DNA from: Microbulbifer aggregans
GTDB lineage: Bacteria > Pseudomonadota > Gammaproteobacteria > Pseudomonadales > Cellvibrionaceae
Length of the DNA stretch: 64,000 nucleotides
Reading direction: 5' to 3'
NCBI RefSeq assembly: GCF_020524005.1
Contig: NZ_JAIVKK010000001.1
Location: 496,001-560,000 of the forward strand
The first letter of the stretch is position 1. The number at the start of each line of letters is the position of its first letter. The position numbers and the translations under genes are program-made. The notes beneath the pieces are model-generated. The model had not been told where the DNA came from, did no database searches, and saw only the letters and a program-made list of their open reading frames with translations. Shown in pieces: positions 51,531 to 61,110 of this stretch.

Positions 51531-52004
51531 ATGAAGTTACTGTTTATCTGCACCCACAACCGCTGCCGCAGCATACTCAGCGAGGCGATTACCAATCACC
51601 TGTCACAAGGCCGCATTGAGGCTTACAGCGCTGGCAGTCAGCCGGTTGGTGAAGTGCACCCCTGGTCCCTTCGTTACCTATCGGCCCGCGGGATTGCAAC
51701 CGAAAATCTCGCCAGTCAATCCTGGGACGAATTCGAAACCCTGCAGCCCGACGCGGTCATTACCGTTTGCGATTCCGCCGCAAATGAAAGCTGCCCTTTG
51801 TGGATGGGCAATGGAGTCAAAGTACATTGGGGCTTACCCGACCCTTCCAAACTTGACGGCCCGGAACTCGAAATTGCCGAAGCCTTTAACGCGGTCATGG
51901 ACACGATCGAGGCGCGTATTCAGACTATCCTCGATTCCGGAATAGACGAACTCAAGGGCGACGCGCTGCATGATGCACTGAATAAAATCGCGCAGGAACT
52001 CTGA
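51531..52004 (+). CDS. arsC: Arsenate reductase, thioredoxin-coupled LMW-phosphatase type
   Basis: The enzyme reduces arsenate to arsenite. The 157-residue protein has the phosphatase-like loop CTHNRCRS (C7...R13), then [10 protein letters not shown] as likely relay cysteines, and the acidic DP in GLPDPSKL. This is the thioredoxin-linked ArsC fold, not the glutaredoxin type. It starts 25 bp after arsR and ends 2 bp before acr3. Confidence 0.93.
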   Translation: MKLLFICTHNRCRSILSEAITNHLSQGRIEAYSAGSQPVGEVHPWSLRYLSARGIATENLASQSWDEFETLQPDAVITVCDSAANESCPLWMGNGVKVHWGLPDPSKLDGPELEIAEAFNAVMDTIEARIQTILDSGIDELKGDALHDALNKIAQEL

Positions 52005-52006
52005 TC

Positions 52007-53041
52007 ATGGGACTGTTTGAGCGTTATTTATCGGTATGGGTTGGCCTGTGTATTCTGGCCGGGCTTGCTCTGGGCAATTTTGCCCCCGACCTCTTCCATG
52101 CCATTGCCGCCATGGAAGTCGCCCACGTAAACCTGCCCGTCGCGGTGTTTATCTGGGTAATGATCTACCCGATGATGGTGCAGGTAGATTTTTCATCCAT
52201 TCGCGATGTGGGCAGCAAACCGAAAGGACTGCTGCTGACCCTAACCGTGAATTGGCTGATCAAGCCGTTCACCATGGCCGCGCTGGGCTGGCTGTTTTTC
52301 CGGGTGATATTTGCCGATCTGGTGGACCCACAGACCGCCTCCGAATACATCGCCGGTATGATCCTGCTGGGCGTCGCGCCCTGTACTGCGATGGTGTTTG
52401 TGTGGAGCCACCTCACCAAAGGGGACCCCAATTACACTCTGGTGCAGGTGTCGGTGAACGACATCATCATGATTTTCGCCTTTGCACCCATTGCAGCCTT
52501 TTTGCTGGGTGTCAGCGATATCACCGTGCCCTGGAACACCCTGCTGCTATCGGTCGTTCTCTACGTGTTACTACCACTTATTGCTGGCATCATCACGCGG
52601 CGGATCCTCGATAAGAACAACGACCACAGCCGCCTCAATGAATTCCTGGCAAAAATCAAACCAATCTCCATTGCCGGCCTGCTCGCTACCGTGGTTCTGC
52701 TGTTCGGCTTCCAGGCGGAAACCATCCTCGCCAACCCGATGGCAATTGTGCTCATTGCAATACCCCTACTGATCCAGACGTACGGCATCTTCGCGATCAG
52801 CTACGGCGCAGCCCGCAGCATGCGACTGCCACACAATATTGCAGCCCCCGCCTGCATGATTGGGACATCCAATTTTTTCGAGTTAGCAGTGGCCGTAGCC
52901 ATATCCGTGTTTGGCCTGAACTCAGGCGCAGCATTGGCAACAGTGGTCGGGGTACTGGTTGAGGTACCGGTCATGCTGTCACTGGTCGCTTTCGCAAACC
53001 GCACCCGCCACTGGTTCGGAGATACCCCTAATGAAAACTGA
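52007..53041 (+). CDS. acr3: Arsenite efflux permease, Acr3 type
   Basis: The 344-residue inner-membrane protein has about 10 helices and the ACR3 text [27 protein letters not shown] (with the functional Cys) and VNDIIMIF. It expels As(III) made by ArsC. It overlaps arsH by 11 bp. Confidence 0.95.
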   Translation: MGLFERYLSVWVGLCILAGLALGNFAPDLFHAIAAMEVAHVNLPVAVFIWVMIYPMMVQVDFSSIRDVGSKPKGLLLTLTVNWLIKPFTMAALGWLFFRVIFADLVDPQTASEYIAGMILLGVAPCTAMVFVWSHLTKGDPNYTLVQVSVNDIIMIFAFAPIAAFLLGVSDITVPWNTLLLSVVLYVLLPLIAGIITRRILDKNNDHSRLNEFLAKIKPISIAGLLATVVLLFGFQAETILANPMAIVLIAIPLLIQTYGIFAISYGAARSMRLPHNIAAPACMIGTSNFFELAVAVAISVFGLNSGAALATVVGVLVEVPVMLSLVAFANRTRHWFGDTPNEN

Positions 53042-53744
53042 AGACTTGCCAAACATCGAACAAGACTGCTTTCGCGAAACCGATCTCGCCGAATTACAGT
53101 CCCCAATTTTTGATCAGGCCCCGAAAATCCTACTGCTGTATGGCTCACTGAGGGCGCGCTCTTTCAGCCGCCTGGCGGCGGAAGAAGCAGCGAGAATCCT
53201 GCAATTATTGGGCGCGGAAACACGGATATTCAACCCATCCGGTTTGCCTCTGCCGGATGACGCGGACCAGGAACACCCGAAAGTGAAAGAACTGCGCGAT
53301 CTGGCCACCTGGTGTGACGGAATGGTCTGGTCTTCGCCAGAACGGCACGGCGCCATGACTGGCATCATGAAAACCCAGATCGACTGGATACCGCTATCTA
53401 TGGGCGGTGTACGGCCAACACAGGGCAAGACTCTCGCCATCATGCAGGTCTGCGGTGGCTCCCAGTCCTTCAATGCAGTCAACCAAATGCGGATTCTGGG
53501 GCGCTGGATGCGCATGGTTACGATCCCCAACCAGTCATCCGTAGCCAAGGCATGGCTGGAGTTTGATGACAATGACCGGATGAAACCCTCCTCCTATTAC
53601 GACCGCATTGTCGACGTGATGGAAGAATTGATGAAATTTACCCTACTGCTCAAAGACAAGCGGGATTACTTTGTGGACCGCTACTCCGAGCGAAAGGAAA
53701 GCTGGGAAGAGTTTCGCAAGCGCATAGATCAGCGCTCGATGTGA
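53031..53744 (+). CDS. arsH: ArsH, NADPH-dependent flavin organoarsenical oxidase
   Basis: I chose the ATG at 53031, giving 237 residues. The flavodoxin-like fold shows [19 protein letters not shown] and [20 protein letters not shown], both ArsH hallmarks. ArsH oxidises trivalent methylarsenicals and can reduce quinones or metals. It is the last gene of the operon. Confidence 0.94.
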   Translation: MKTEDLPNIEQDCFRETDLAELQSPIFDQAPKILLLYGSLRARSFSRLAAEEAARILQLLGAETRIFNPSGLPLPDDADQEHPKVKELRDLATWCDGMVWSSPERHGAMTGIMKTQIDWIPLSMGGVRPTQGKTLAIMQVCGGSQSFNAVNQMRILGRWMRMVTIPNQSSVAKAWLEFDDNDRMKPSSYYDRIVDVMEELMKFTLLLKDKRDYFVDRYSERKESWEEFRKRIDQRSM

Positions 53745-53754
53745 TTATTCAGGG

Positions 53755-53786
53755 GGCATGTGCAAGCATTAGGACTTGCACTTGCC
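53755..53786 (+). terminator. Hairpin after the ars operon
   Basis: GGCA-t-GTGCAAG and CTTGCAC-t-TGCC form a 12-bp stem with one mismatch around an 8-nt loop, 11 bp past the arsH stop. There is no T-run, so it may be a stability hairpin or a factor-dependent terminator. Confidence 0.45.
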
Positions 53787-53849
53787 TCCCAGGCTTACGG
53801 TCGCGGCAAGCACACCAAGCCAACGGAGATTTTCCAGAACGCCCACCGA

Positions 53850-56057
53850 CTATTCACCCAGCCAGCGTTCAAGGGTCTCTGCGAGGCTATCCTTGCTTAA
53901 CGGCTTGGTCAGGAAATCATCCATACCGGCTGCCAGACAACGCCCCTCAAACTGTTCTTCCGTTGTGCTGGTCAACGCCACGATCGGCAGCCTGTCATCA
54001 GGCGAGAATTCCGCCTCCCAAAGACGAAGCTGTTCAATAATTTCCGCACTGTGCACGGTGTTCTGCTGACAATCCACCAGCAGCAGGTCGTAAGCACTAT
54101 CCGGAAGCTTTGCCAGAGCCTCCTCTACAGACGGAACGACCTCCACCTGATAGCCGAGGGTTTGCAGCATTTCTTCGGTCACACCCTGATGCTGACGGGA
54201 CTCCTCGATCAACAGCAATTTCCGCTTGCGGTTGATTTCCGCATTGCCACTGACGACGCGCCGGCTGGCTTTTTTGCTCCCCCCAAACAGGCGCAATACC
54301 AGCGCCTCATGAAGCTCCTTGCGGGTAACCGGGCGAGAGAGATATTGAGCATCCGGGTTGAGCCCGGCCAGGGTCGCAAACTTTGCCTTGTTCCCGTAGC
54401 CACCAAGACAGATCAGCGGGAAAGACAGAGAGCCAGCCTCGCTGGCAACGACCAACTTCTCGCGCACTTCGCTCAACAAGCCCCCGTCCCCCAGAGACGG
54501 TATCAGCAATACCAGCTGCTGACGCTCGATTGCCGTGGACAACGCCCTGAATGCGTCGCCATTGTCTTCCGACCAGTGGAAGCTGGTCACATCCATACCA
54601 AATGACTGGAGGACTTGAATAGTGCCGGTAACAAAGAGCCCCTTCTGGTGCAACACCACCACATCCGTATCCTGCAGTCGGCGGTCCGGCGTAAGATATA
54701 CGCGCTGGTTGGGCTCGATCTCGAATTTGATCACCACCTGGTAGCGGTTACCTTCATCCGAAGAATGCAGCTGGAGATAGCCACCCATTGCCTCGGCTAA
54801 CCCCTTTGCGATATTCAACCCCAGGCCCGTAGTCACCTGCGTGGTATCCATCCGCGAAAAGGCACCAAACAATTCCGACTCATCCGGCAGGATCTCGCCG
54901 CATCCATTGTCTTTAATTTTGAGCGTCAGCTGACCCTCTTCCGAACTCACGTACTCAAAGCTTGCCTCACCCCACAGCTCGCCAGACTGGGCGATCACCG
55001 TTGCGGAATCCACCAGATTGCGGATCAATTGCGCTGTCTTTCGATTATCCCCCGTGACCATAACGGGCAGGCTGTCATCAATCTGGAAATTGAATTCCAA
55101 ACGCTGACGCTGGGCAGTGCGGGCAGCAAACTTAAAGGCCTTTTCAATGGTTCGCACCAGATTGAAAGGCGCGCGACGCAGGTGAATATCTTTTCGTGCC
55201 ACACGGGCAAACATGCCCACGTTGTCTACCAGCTTCAGCTGCTGGTTGCCCGCGTTTTTTGCCAGGCGCACCCATTCACGCTGACGCTCGTTCAGGTTGT
55301 CACCTTCCAGCAGGGCCAGAGCACCCAGCGAATCCGAAAGCTGGCTGCGAAACTCCTGACCGACATTCGCCAGAAATTCATTGGTAACTTCGACTGCCGC
55401 CTCAGAGTGCTTGCGCGCGGCCGCCAGATTGCTGGCCTTCTGCTGCAGAGCCTGCATGGCGGAAACCCGATCCCAGTAATTTTCGGATTCCTTCCTTGCC
55501 TGGTGGGCCATCAGCCAGACGAAGGCCAAGGTCAACGCACCGTAGATAGCACCGATTACATCCGCAGTGAGAAATCCCTGCAAGGCGGCAGGCACCAGAG
55601 ATACCGCCAGGAACCAGGTAAGGAACCGATGGTAAGGGGAGAAAACCGTGGTGACACTTGCGCAAAAAACGACCGTGTACAACCAAAGGAATTGAGTCAC
55701 CGGAGACAGCCCCAGCAACAATACATGGCTCAGTAAGATCACGCCCCACCAGGCCGCACCGAGGGTGGACGCCAGGAAATACTGGCGACGCCAACGCTTG
55801 GGGCCTGTTGCGTAGAGCCCGTCGAAACGGAAGACGTAATACCCGCGCCATAGCGTGAACAGTACCAGCCCAATCCCCAGCAGCAGTGCAAGCTCAGGCC
55901 TCAGGTGGCGCAACTCTCCCATTGCCACAGCAACCGTAAAAGCCACCAGGGAAAAAAGCATTCCGCGACGGCTGTACTTGGCGATTCGTGAGTCTGTAGC
56001 GCGGCAGACACGACGGTCTTTCTGAACTTTAAGTTCGGGGCGATCAAATAGCGGCAT
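53850..56057 (-). CDS. Degenerate hybrid sensor kinase-response regulator lacking the phospho-histidine
   Basis: The 735-residue inner-membrane protein has about six helices (about 30-195), a HisKA-like dimer domain, a HATPase domain (about 320-450; G1 box KDNGCGE, G2 box TTGLGLNIAKG), a middle domain (about 455-600) and a C-terminal receiver. Where kinases have HELRTPL it reads VGQEFRSQL: the phospho-accepting His is Gln234. The N-box asparagine is replaced too (NLVDSATV, S351). The receiver keeps Asp662 in LLVDCQQN and the lysine in TKPLS. It therefore probably cannot autophosphorylate but may be phosphorylated or act as a scaffold. It is monocistronic, between ars and DUF2788. Confidence 0.88.
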   Translation of the reverse strand: MPLFDRPELKVQKDRRVCRATDSRIAKYSRRGMLFSLVAFTVAVAMGELRHLRPELALLLGIGLVLFTLWRGYYVFRFDGLYATGPKRWRRQYFLASTLGAAWWGVILLSHVLLLGLSPVTQFLWLYTVVFCASVTTVFSPYHRFLTWFLAVSLVPAALQGFLTADVIGAIYGALTLAFVWLMAHQARKESENYWDRVSAMQALQQKASNLAAARKHSEAAVEVTNEFLANVGQEFRSQLSDSLGALALLEGDNLNERQREWVRLAKNAGNQQLKLVDNVGMFARVARKDIHLRRAPFNLVRTIEKAFKFAARTAQRQRLEFNFQIDDSLPVMVTGDNRKTAQLIRNLVDSATVIAQSGELWGEASFEYVSSEEGQLTLKIKDNGCGEILPDESELFGAFSRMDTTQVTTGLGLNIAKGLAEAMGGYLQLHSSDEGNRYQVVIKFEIEPNQRVYLTPDRRLQDTDVVVLHQKGLFVTGTIQVLQSFGMDVTSFHWSEDNGDAFRALSTAIERQQLVLLIPSLGDGGLLSEVREKLVVASEAGSLSFPLICLGGYGNKAKFATLAGLNPDAQYLSRPVTRKELHEALVLRLFGGSKKASRRVVSGNAEINRKRKLLLIEESRQHQGVTEEMLQTLGYQVEVVPSVEEALAKLPDSAYDLLLVDCQQNTVHSAEIIEQLRLWEAEFSPDDRLPIVALTSTTEEQFEGRCLAAGMDDFLTKPLSKDSLAETLERWLGE

Positions 56058-56098
56058 ATATTATTCCCGGCATCCCTGATCGGCTCAGTAGCGATCTA

Positions 56099-56302
56099 CT
56101 AGCCGAGTCCCATGACTTCAACCAGTACCGTTTTTATTAAGAACCCCAGCAGGCCCAGCCCGAGCGCGGTAAAGAGAATGAAAGTACCGAAACGACCCGC
56201 TTTCGACTCTTTGGCAAGATTCCACACAATAAAAATCATGAACAGAATCAGACCGCCAATTCCCACGTAAAGGGAATACTCTTCAAACAACTCGAAACTC
56301 AT
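56099..56302 (-). CDS. DUF2788 small membrane protein
   Basis: From the ATG at 56302 the protein has 67 residues with two membrane helices and the family text FMIFIVWNLAKESKAGRFGT. Function unknown. It starts upstream of the sensor protein gene (41 bp) and may share its transcript. Confidence 0.8.
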   Translation of the reverse strand: MSFELFEEYSLYVGIGGLILFMIFIVWNLAKESKAGRFGTFILFTALGLGLLGFLIKTVLVEVMGLG

Positions 56303-56615
56303 GGAACAACCGCCCCGGTATTCAGATTCAGTGAGGCCCCACCCCACAATTAGTACGCTAGTGCCACAGTGCAAATACCAGCAAGCCCTGTGCGACCTGC
56401 AAACACGGGAGGGTTACCCGCTACATTCGCGCCACTCGGTGACACCGGCTAAAAATTGGCGCGTATTGTATAGGAGGTGTTGGCCTGAAACCACGAGTAG
56501 ACAAGGGATTTCCCGTGGCCACTTATCCGGAGCCGGGTAAACCAGCCACACCGACAGGAAAAGGGCCGAGAATCACCTTCAATCACTGAGTTAAAGCCGC
56601 TGGCTCAACGCTCGA
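56303..56615. other. 313-bp intergenic stretch
   Basis: No convincing gene on either strand and no tRNA cloverleaf found. A weak CCACG...CGTGG dyad lies near 56489-56516. It presumably holds the promoter for the DUF2788 gene on the minus strand. Confidence 0.4.
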
Positions 56616-56885
56616 TCAGGCGCCCTGGTAGTAGTCACTGTCATTAATCTGCGTACCACATTTAATTCTGCGGACTTCGCGCTCCCGATATTTGCTGTCA
56701 TGCCAACACAATGGCAATGGCTCTCCTGAAAGAAAGCGCAGCTGGGCCTTGTCAAAGACTTCCGGATCCTGAACTTCCTCGCCCCACAGGTATCGCCCGA
56801 TTACCGTCAGCTCATACGGGTTCGCCAGCGTGACAATGTCAGCCACATCTACCAGGTGATTACTCTCGGCATTTCTGAACAACAT
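56616..56885 (-). CDS. Hypothetical small protein
   Basis: From the ATG at 56885 the protein has 89 residues; a start at 56963 would give 115 but adds an unlikely N-terminus. It is soluble and mixed alpha/beta in look, with NPYELTVIGRYLWGEEVQDPEVF and LPLCWHDSKYRE. I do not recognise a family. It stands alone downstream of gspM, 233 bp away, with no clear terminator between. Confidence 0.6.
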   Translation of the reverse strand: MLFRNAESNHLVDVADIVTLANPYELTVIGRYLWGEEVQDPEVFDKAQLRFLSGEPLPLCWHDSKYREREVRRIKCGTQINDSDYYQGA

Positions 56886-57118
56886 AACTGACACCCACTT
56901 CAAACCATTCCGACTTGAGTATAGGGAGAAAAAGGTGCCATTCCGGGCAGAAAATTTCAGCAATCGGGCCCGAATTTACGATCTACCGCAGCTGTCACCC
57001 GGCAAAACACTTCGCAAAAAACGAATATTTCTGACCAAAATAGAACAAAATCAGCAATCAAATAAAAAAGTCGATCAGTATTTACTCACCGCCGGTTGTT
57101 GAGAAACCAAAAAGAAAA

Positions 57119-57607
57119 TTAACGCTCCAGCGTGAGGCGCGCAGAAACCATACCCTCTTCCGCCAACGCATCGACACTTACTGTCTGGATGACAAACCTC
57201 TGCTTCATCAGATTGTTGAGCCAGGGCTGCAAGTCCTGGTAGCGCACCTCGTCAATCCACAGGCGAATTCGCCCATCACCTTCCGGCTCAAAGCGCTTGA
57301 TGGTGACGTTGTGATTTTTGGCCGCAGCAGTCACCCGCTGCAGGAGCGTTCCCTGTGCCTGCCCGTTGCCTCCACTACTGCGCTCAACTCGCTCCAGCTG
57401 TGGACGCTGCCTGTCGATCCACGCCGCGAGCTCCCGGGCTTCCTCAGCCTCCACTCGCGACGTTTCAAAGAAACTCTGCGCCGGTTTGAACAGCCCAAAT
57501 ACAATGAACATCGACCCCAGGAAAAGCCCGAGAAGCCCCAGGGCCCTCTGGTCGTTCGCTGGTAACGATTTCCACTTCTGCAATAACGGCTCAATTTGTT
57601 GCTTCAT
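57119..57607 (-). CDS. gspM: Type II secretion protein GspM
   Basis: The 162-residue inner-membrane platform protein has one helix (about 22-44) and a periplasmic ferredoxin-like domain. It binds GspL. It is the last gene of the operon; no gspN follows. It starts 11 bp after the gspL stop. Confidence 0.9.
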   Translation of the reverse strand: MKQQIEPLLQKWKSLPANDQRALGLLGLFLGSMFIVFGLFKPAQSFFETSRVEAEEARELAAWIDRQRPQLERVERSSGGNGQAQGTLLQRVTAAAKNHNVTIKRFEPEGDGRIRLWIDEVRYQDLQPWLNNLMKQRFVIQTVSVDALAEEGMVSARLTLER

Positions 57608-57618
57608 CGTATTCTCAC

Positions 57619-58938
57619 TCAGCGCAGGCGGATTCGCCCGGACACCCCGTTTTCCAACTCATTCGCAGCCAGGAGCTCGGCTCGATACTGGCCGTTTGAC
57701 AGCTTTCCGACTACGGCGTCAATCTGCCCCAGATTCGCCGCCCGCAACTGCAATACGAGTTCGCCGCGATTGCCATCAAAACGCAGTGACTGCAGGCGCA
57801 AATCTCCGCTACTCCAAACACTCGCCAACTGCTGCAGCTGACGGGCAAAATCGCCGGAGCCACCCGTCGACTGATTCAGGTAACCCTGCACCTGACGCCG
57901 AAGATCCGCACGAGGAGTATCATTGGGGAAAATTTCACTGAATACCGCACGGGCCTGCGCATCAGCACGACCGGCCTGAATCTTGTAATAAGTACCGACA
58001 CCAACAAAAAACAGCAATTGAGCAGCAAAACAGGCCGCAACAGCGATTGCCGGCTTGCGCCACCAGGGGCCTTCGGCCGCATGAAAGGATATCTGGTACT
58101 CGCCACTGAGCAAGTTACCAGCGCTTGATCCGGTCACATTCTCCAGCAACTGCTCTTCCGCCGGAGATGCGGACACCTCAACGTCCGCCAACTGAGTAAG
58201 CCCTGCCAGTTCAAGCTCTTCAGCGTGCCCAAACAGCATCACGCTATCCCGCACTTCGCCCTCGATACCGGCTTCCTCACCACTGTCCGGAGCCAGCAGG
58301 CTTTCGGCGACAGGCATCAACAGTGAGCGAGCAACAGTGAGGCCGCGGCCAGCGCCCTGCCACAGGTGCGCCCACTGCCCATCCAGCCAGATACTGGATT
58401 GACCCGACAGGCCACCCAATAGACGGTACTCCGGAATTGCCACGGTAACCGGCCAACCGAGACGTTCGAGCTGCATATGCAGCGCATCCATCTTGCGCCG
58501 GGAAACCGCCATTACGGTGCACAAATCGCCATCTACTGGCTGACAGGTAAAGTGGAGATCCTCAACATCTTCCGCCAGTTGCTCTTCCACCATATAACCC
58601 ACAGCACTACTCTGGCGGCGGGCTGCGCGGGGAATGACCTCCAGGCCACTCCAAACCCAGCTGCCAGGTAACAGCAGTATCCCCTGGCTGTCCGGCTCGA
58701 ATTCGAGCACCATGGCATCCGCTGAGGTCGCTTCATCACTTGCGAACGATTCCACGTCGGATGGCACCGAAATAAGGTCTTCGTCTGCTTCCGGCGTTAC
58801 TGCCCTGAAGGCACGCGCAAATGCAGCGTCCGTTGTCACCGACTGCCATTTGCCCTCGCTCCAGCACTGGACTTCCAGTGGCGCGGCCTCAGCTGTCGCT
58901 GATTCAACCAGCCGCAATAACATCTGTTTCTGGCTCAA
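57619..58938 (-). CDS. gspL: Type II secretion protein GspL
   Basis: The 439-residue protein has a cytoplasmic actin-like domain (about 1-250) that docks the GspE ATPase, one membrane helix (about 318-340: AIAVAACFAAQLLFFVGVGTY), and a periplasmic domain that pairs with GspM. The TTG start at 58938 directly follows the gspK stop; an ATG at 58923 is the alternative. Confidence 0.92.
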   Translation of the reverse strand: MSQKQMLLRLVESATAEAAPLEVQCWSEGKWQSVTTDAAFARAFRAVTPEADEDLISVPSDVESFASDEATSADAMVLEFEPDSQGILLLPGSWVWSGLEVIPRAARRQSSAVGYMVEEQLAEDVEDLHFTCQPVDGDLCTVMAVSRRKMDALHMQLERLGWPVTVAIPEYRLLGGLSGQSSIWLDGQWAHLWQGAGRGLTVARSLLMPVAESLLAPDSGEEAGIEGEVRDSVMLFGHAEELELAGLTQLADVEVSASPAEEQLLENVTGSSAGNLLSGEYQISFHAAEGPWWRKPAIAVAACFAAQLLFFVGVGTYYKIQAGRADAQARAVFSEIFPNDTPRADLRRQVQGYLNQSTGGSGDFARQLQQLASVWSSGDLRLQSLRFDGNRGELVLQLRAANLGQIDAVVGKLSNGQYRAELLAANELENGVSGRIRLR

Positions 58939-59931
58939 TTAATCCCCCAGTAATTCCTGCAATACCTGCCCGGAAAACTCGCGCCGCTGGCGCTGAATAA
59001 CTTTCACTTTGCCCGATGCCGGATCGAGCTGAAGAATCGATTCCCAGTACTGGCGATGCTCCAGACCTAGCTGAACCGCGATATACGCGATGTAGTAAGT
59101 GCTGTGGAAATCCACATCCGCCGTACCGCTTTTGACTTCAAACGGATCCAGATCCGACGCCTGGGCGAACGGTGTACCCGATTCACGTTCATTGATCAGC
59201 CCCGCCACGTTGGCCGACGGAAACAGCGCTTCCAACAGTGATTGAGATGCGGTATTCACATTGATTCGGCTACCGGTTTCCGGCAGCGCGCAGAGCTCTG
59301 GCTCGAGCTCACTCCAGATATCCGCCTCCATACCCTGTACATGGCGCAGCTCGGAAATATCGGTAATCAGGGTATCCGGTGTGCGATACGCCACTTCCAT
59401 GCCCAGGTAGCCGGTATCCTCAGTACCGGACCCCAGCGGGGTATCACCGGCATCCAGCCAATCCTCAATAGCCAGCGCCAAATCTGCCTGGCCACCGACA
59501 TTACGCACCAGGTTGCGCAGCTGGTTGGAATAGGCGCTTTCAGCGCCTGATGCTCGACCAAGTGTTAAATTATTTACATTAAAACAGGACTGCAAGTCTT
59601 TGATTTGTATGCGAATTTTCCCGTTATCCGGGTTAAATTCGGTCAACTTTTGCGCCCAGGCCTCCTGCAGGTTATCGCTGCTATTGGCCTCACTTGCATC
59701 CTCTTCAAAATCTTTTTCCAGGGCAATGATCGCCCAGGCTTCCGCACCGCGCACAAACTCTGCCAACTGGGTGTTTGCCAGAATTGCGCCGGTCCGCGAA
59801 ATCGCCAGCTGGTTTCGCATCACCGCGTGGCTCACTGCGGCAACGGAAATAACCATCACCAACAACACGGTGATAAGCGCAACGCCCCGCTGCTGCAGGA
59901 ACTTACCGCGCATCGTCTTCAGACCGCTCAT
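58939..59931 (-). CDS. gspK: Type II secretion minor pseudopilin GspK
   Basis: I chose the ATG at 59931 because GGAGG sits 5 nt upstream, giving 330 residues. The prepilin-like start is QQRGVALITVLLVMVISVAA: GspK lacks the Glu5 of other pseudopilins, as expected. A long periplasmic domain follows with DWLDAGDTPLG and NVNTASQSLLEALF. It caps the pseudopilus tip with GspI and GspJ. It overlaps gspJ by 29 bp. Confidence 0.93.
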   Translation of the reverse strand: MSGLKTMRGKFLQQRGVALITVLLVMVISVAAVSHAVMRNQLAISRTGAILANTQLAEFVRGAEAWAIIALEKDFEEDASEANSSDNLQEAWAQKLTEFNPDNGKIRIQIKDLQSCFNVNNLTLGRASGAESAYSNQLRNLVRNVGGQADLALAIEDWLDAGDTPLGSGTEDTGYLGMEVAYRTPDTLITDISELRHVQGMEADIWSELEPELCALPETGSRINVNTASQSLLEALFPSANVAGLINERESGTPFAQASDLDPFEVKSGTADVDFHSTYYIAYIAVQLGLEHRQYWESILQLDPASGKVKVIQRQRREFSGQVLQELLGD

Positions 59932-60745
59932 CGGCGCCTCCGCTCGACCCGCTCGACCCACTCCCGGAATCGTCATCGCGGTCCGCTGAATCCGCATCAC
60001 CGCCACTGCTCGAACCGCTTCCGCTTCCGCTTCCCGCCGTAATCGTGTATTCAGGCAAGGAGAACACCCGGCGCATTTCGCCGGTCGTTTGCGTTATAAG
60101 GGTGATTTCGACAGCCTCCGGCAACCGCACATCCACAGCCCCCGGCGTGCTATCAGTGGCAACCGGAGGCCACTGAGCGAGCCAGACCTCATTCTCGCCA
60201 TCGTAATAACGCACGGTCATGTCAATCACGCCGTCCAGGACGGGCTCCGCGACCGGTTCCGAATCCGGCCCTCGATCCAACACACTCCAGCGACTGCGCA
60301 GCAGTAGCGCCGAGCCATCATCTTCTTCGTATCGATCCCGGTCGCGCCTATCGGAATCTTCTTCCGGGAAGCCGATACCGTAGTGCAATCGCTGCAATTG
60401 GCCCCTGGGCTCACCGGTCAAATTTGCGGCACCAAGACGAGTAAATTCGAACTCGTTCGACACGCCCTGGAATGCTGGCTCGTAACCGCTATAGGCATTT
60501 TTAACCGGGCGTACCGTCACCTGGCGCAAATCATCGTCCAGCCGGTACATCGCCATGGACAGACGCCGCATGACTTCTGCACGCCCCGTCAGCACGCGGT
60601 CCGTATTGAAAAAGGTTTCCAGGAGGGAGTAAGAGCCGATACCAATAATCGATACGATAACCAGCACCACAAGCAGCTCGATCAGCGTAAAGCCGCGCTC
60701 AGAACCGGAAGTCCGGTGTCGCTTGAAGGGGCTGGCACTCATCAT
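59903..60745 (-). CDS. gspJ: Type II secretion minor pseudopilin GspJ with Ser/Gly/Asp-rich tail
   Basis: The 280-residue protein has the prepilin site RGFTLIELLVVLVIVSIIGIG after a 17-residue leader. The globular domain runs to about residue 235. The last about 45 residues are low complexity (repeats of GSGSGS, then D/S/G). This makes it longer than usual (~200-230) and matches a simple repeat in the DNA at 59930-60040. It overlaps gspI by 4 bp and gspK by 29 bp. Confidence 0.92.
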   Translation of the reverse strand: MMSASPFKRHRTSGSERGFTLIELLVVLVIVSIIGIGSYSLLETFFNTDRVLTGRAEVMRRLSMAMYRLDDDLRQVTVRPVKNAYSGYEPAFQGVSNEFEFTRLGAANLTGEPRGQLQRLHYGIGFPEEDSDRRDRDRYEEDDGSALLLRSRWSVLDRGPDSEPVAEPVLDGVIDMTVRYYDGENEVWLAQWPPVATDSTPGAVDVRLPEAVEITLITQTTGEMRRVFSLPEYTITAGSGSGSGSSSGGDADSADRDDDSGSGSSGSSGGADERSEDDAR

Positions 60746-61110
60746 GGCTGTGCCACCCAGGAATCAATAGTGAGAATCGGGTCCTTATCTGGCCAGCCTA
60801 CCTGCACTATCAGGTGGCGCATGCGCGGCTCATTGGTGGACTTTACTTCTGCCGCCACCTGCCACTCGCGCTCGCCAACAATGACCTTTTCGGTCTTTTT
60901 ACCGAGAGGCGGCCAGTCTGTGCGCAGGCGAATTTCCTCAAGTGCCTGCTGAGCAACCCAGTTTGCCCCGAGCCGCTCTTCGAGCGCCGCCTGCTGCCTG
61001 ACACTGTCCTGCAAGGTTTTCAGTACACTGGCAGCAATAACGCCGAAAATTACCAGTGCCACCAACACTTCAACGAGGGTAAATCCCCGCTGCCGGAGCT
61101 TAGAGTTCAT
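60742..61110 (-). CDS. gspI: Type II secretion minor pseudopilin GspI
   Basis: The 122-residue prepilin has the site QRGFTLVEVLVALVIFGVIAASVL. The periplasmic part has WVAQQALEEIRL, the usual GspI region. It starts the tip complex with J and K and overlaps gspH by 11 bp. Confidence 0.93.
   Translation of the reverse strand: MNSKLRQRGFTLVEVLVALVIFGVIAASVLKTLQDSVRQQAALEERLGANWVAQQALEEIRLRTDWPPLGKKTEKVIVGEREWQVAAEVKSTNEPRMRHLIVQVGWPDKDPILTIDSWVAQP

Noticed and set aside
55029-55736. 235-codon plus-strand frame opposite the sensor kinase
   Set aside because: Antisense to a protein with membrane helices and ATPase motifs; not protein-like.
56303-56615. Possible tRNA or small RNA in the gap upstream of the DUF2788 gene
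   Set aside because: I could not form a cloverleaf or any stable long stem; only a weak dyad is present.
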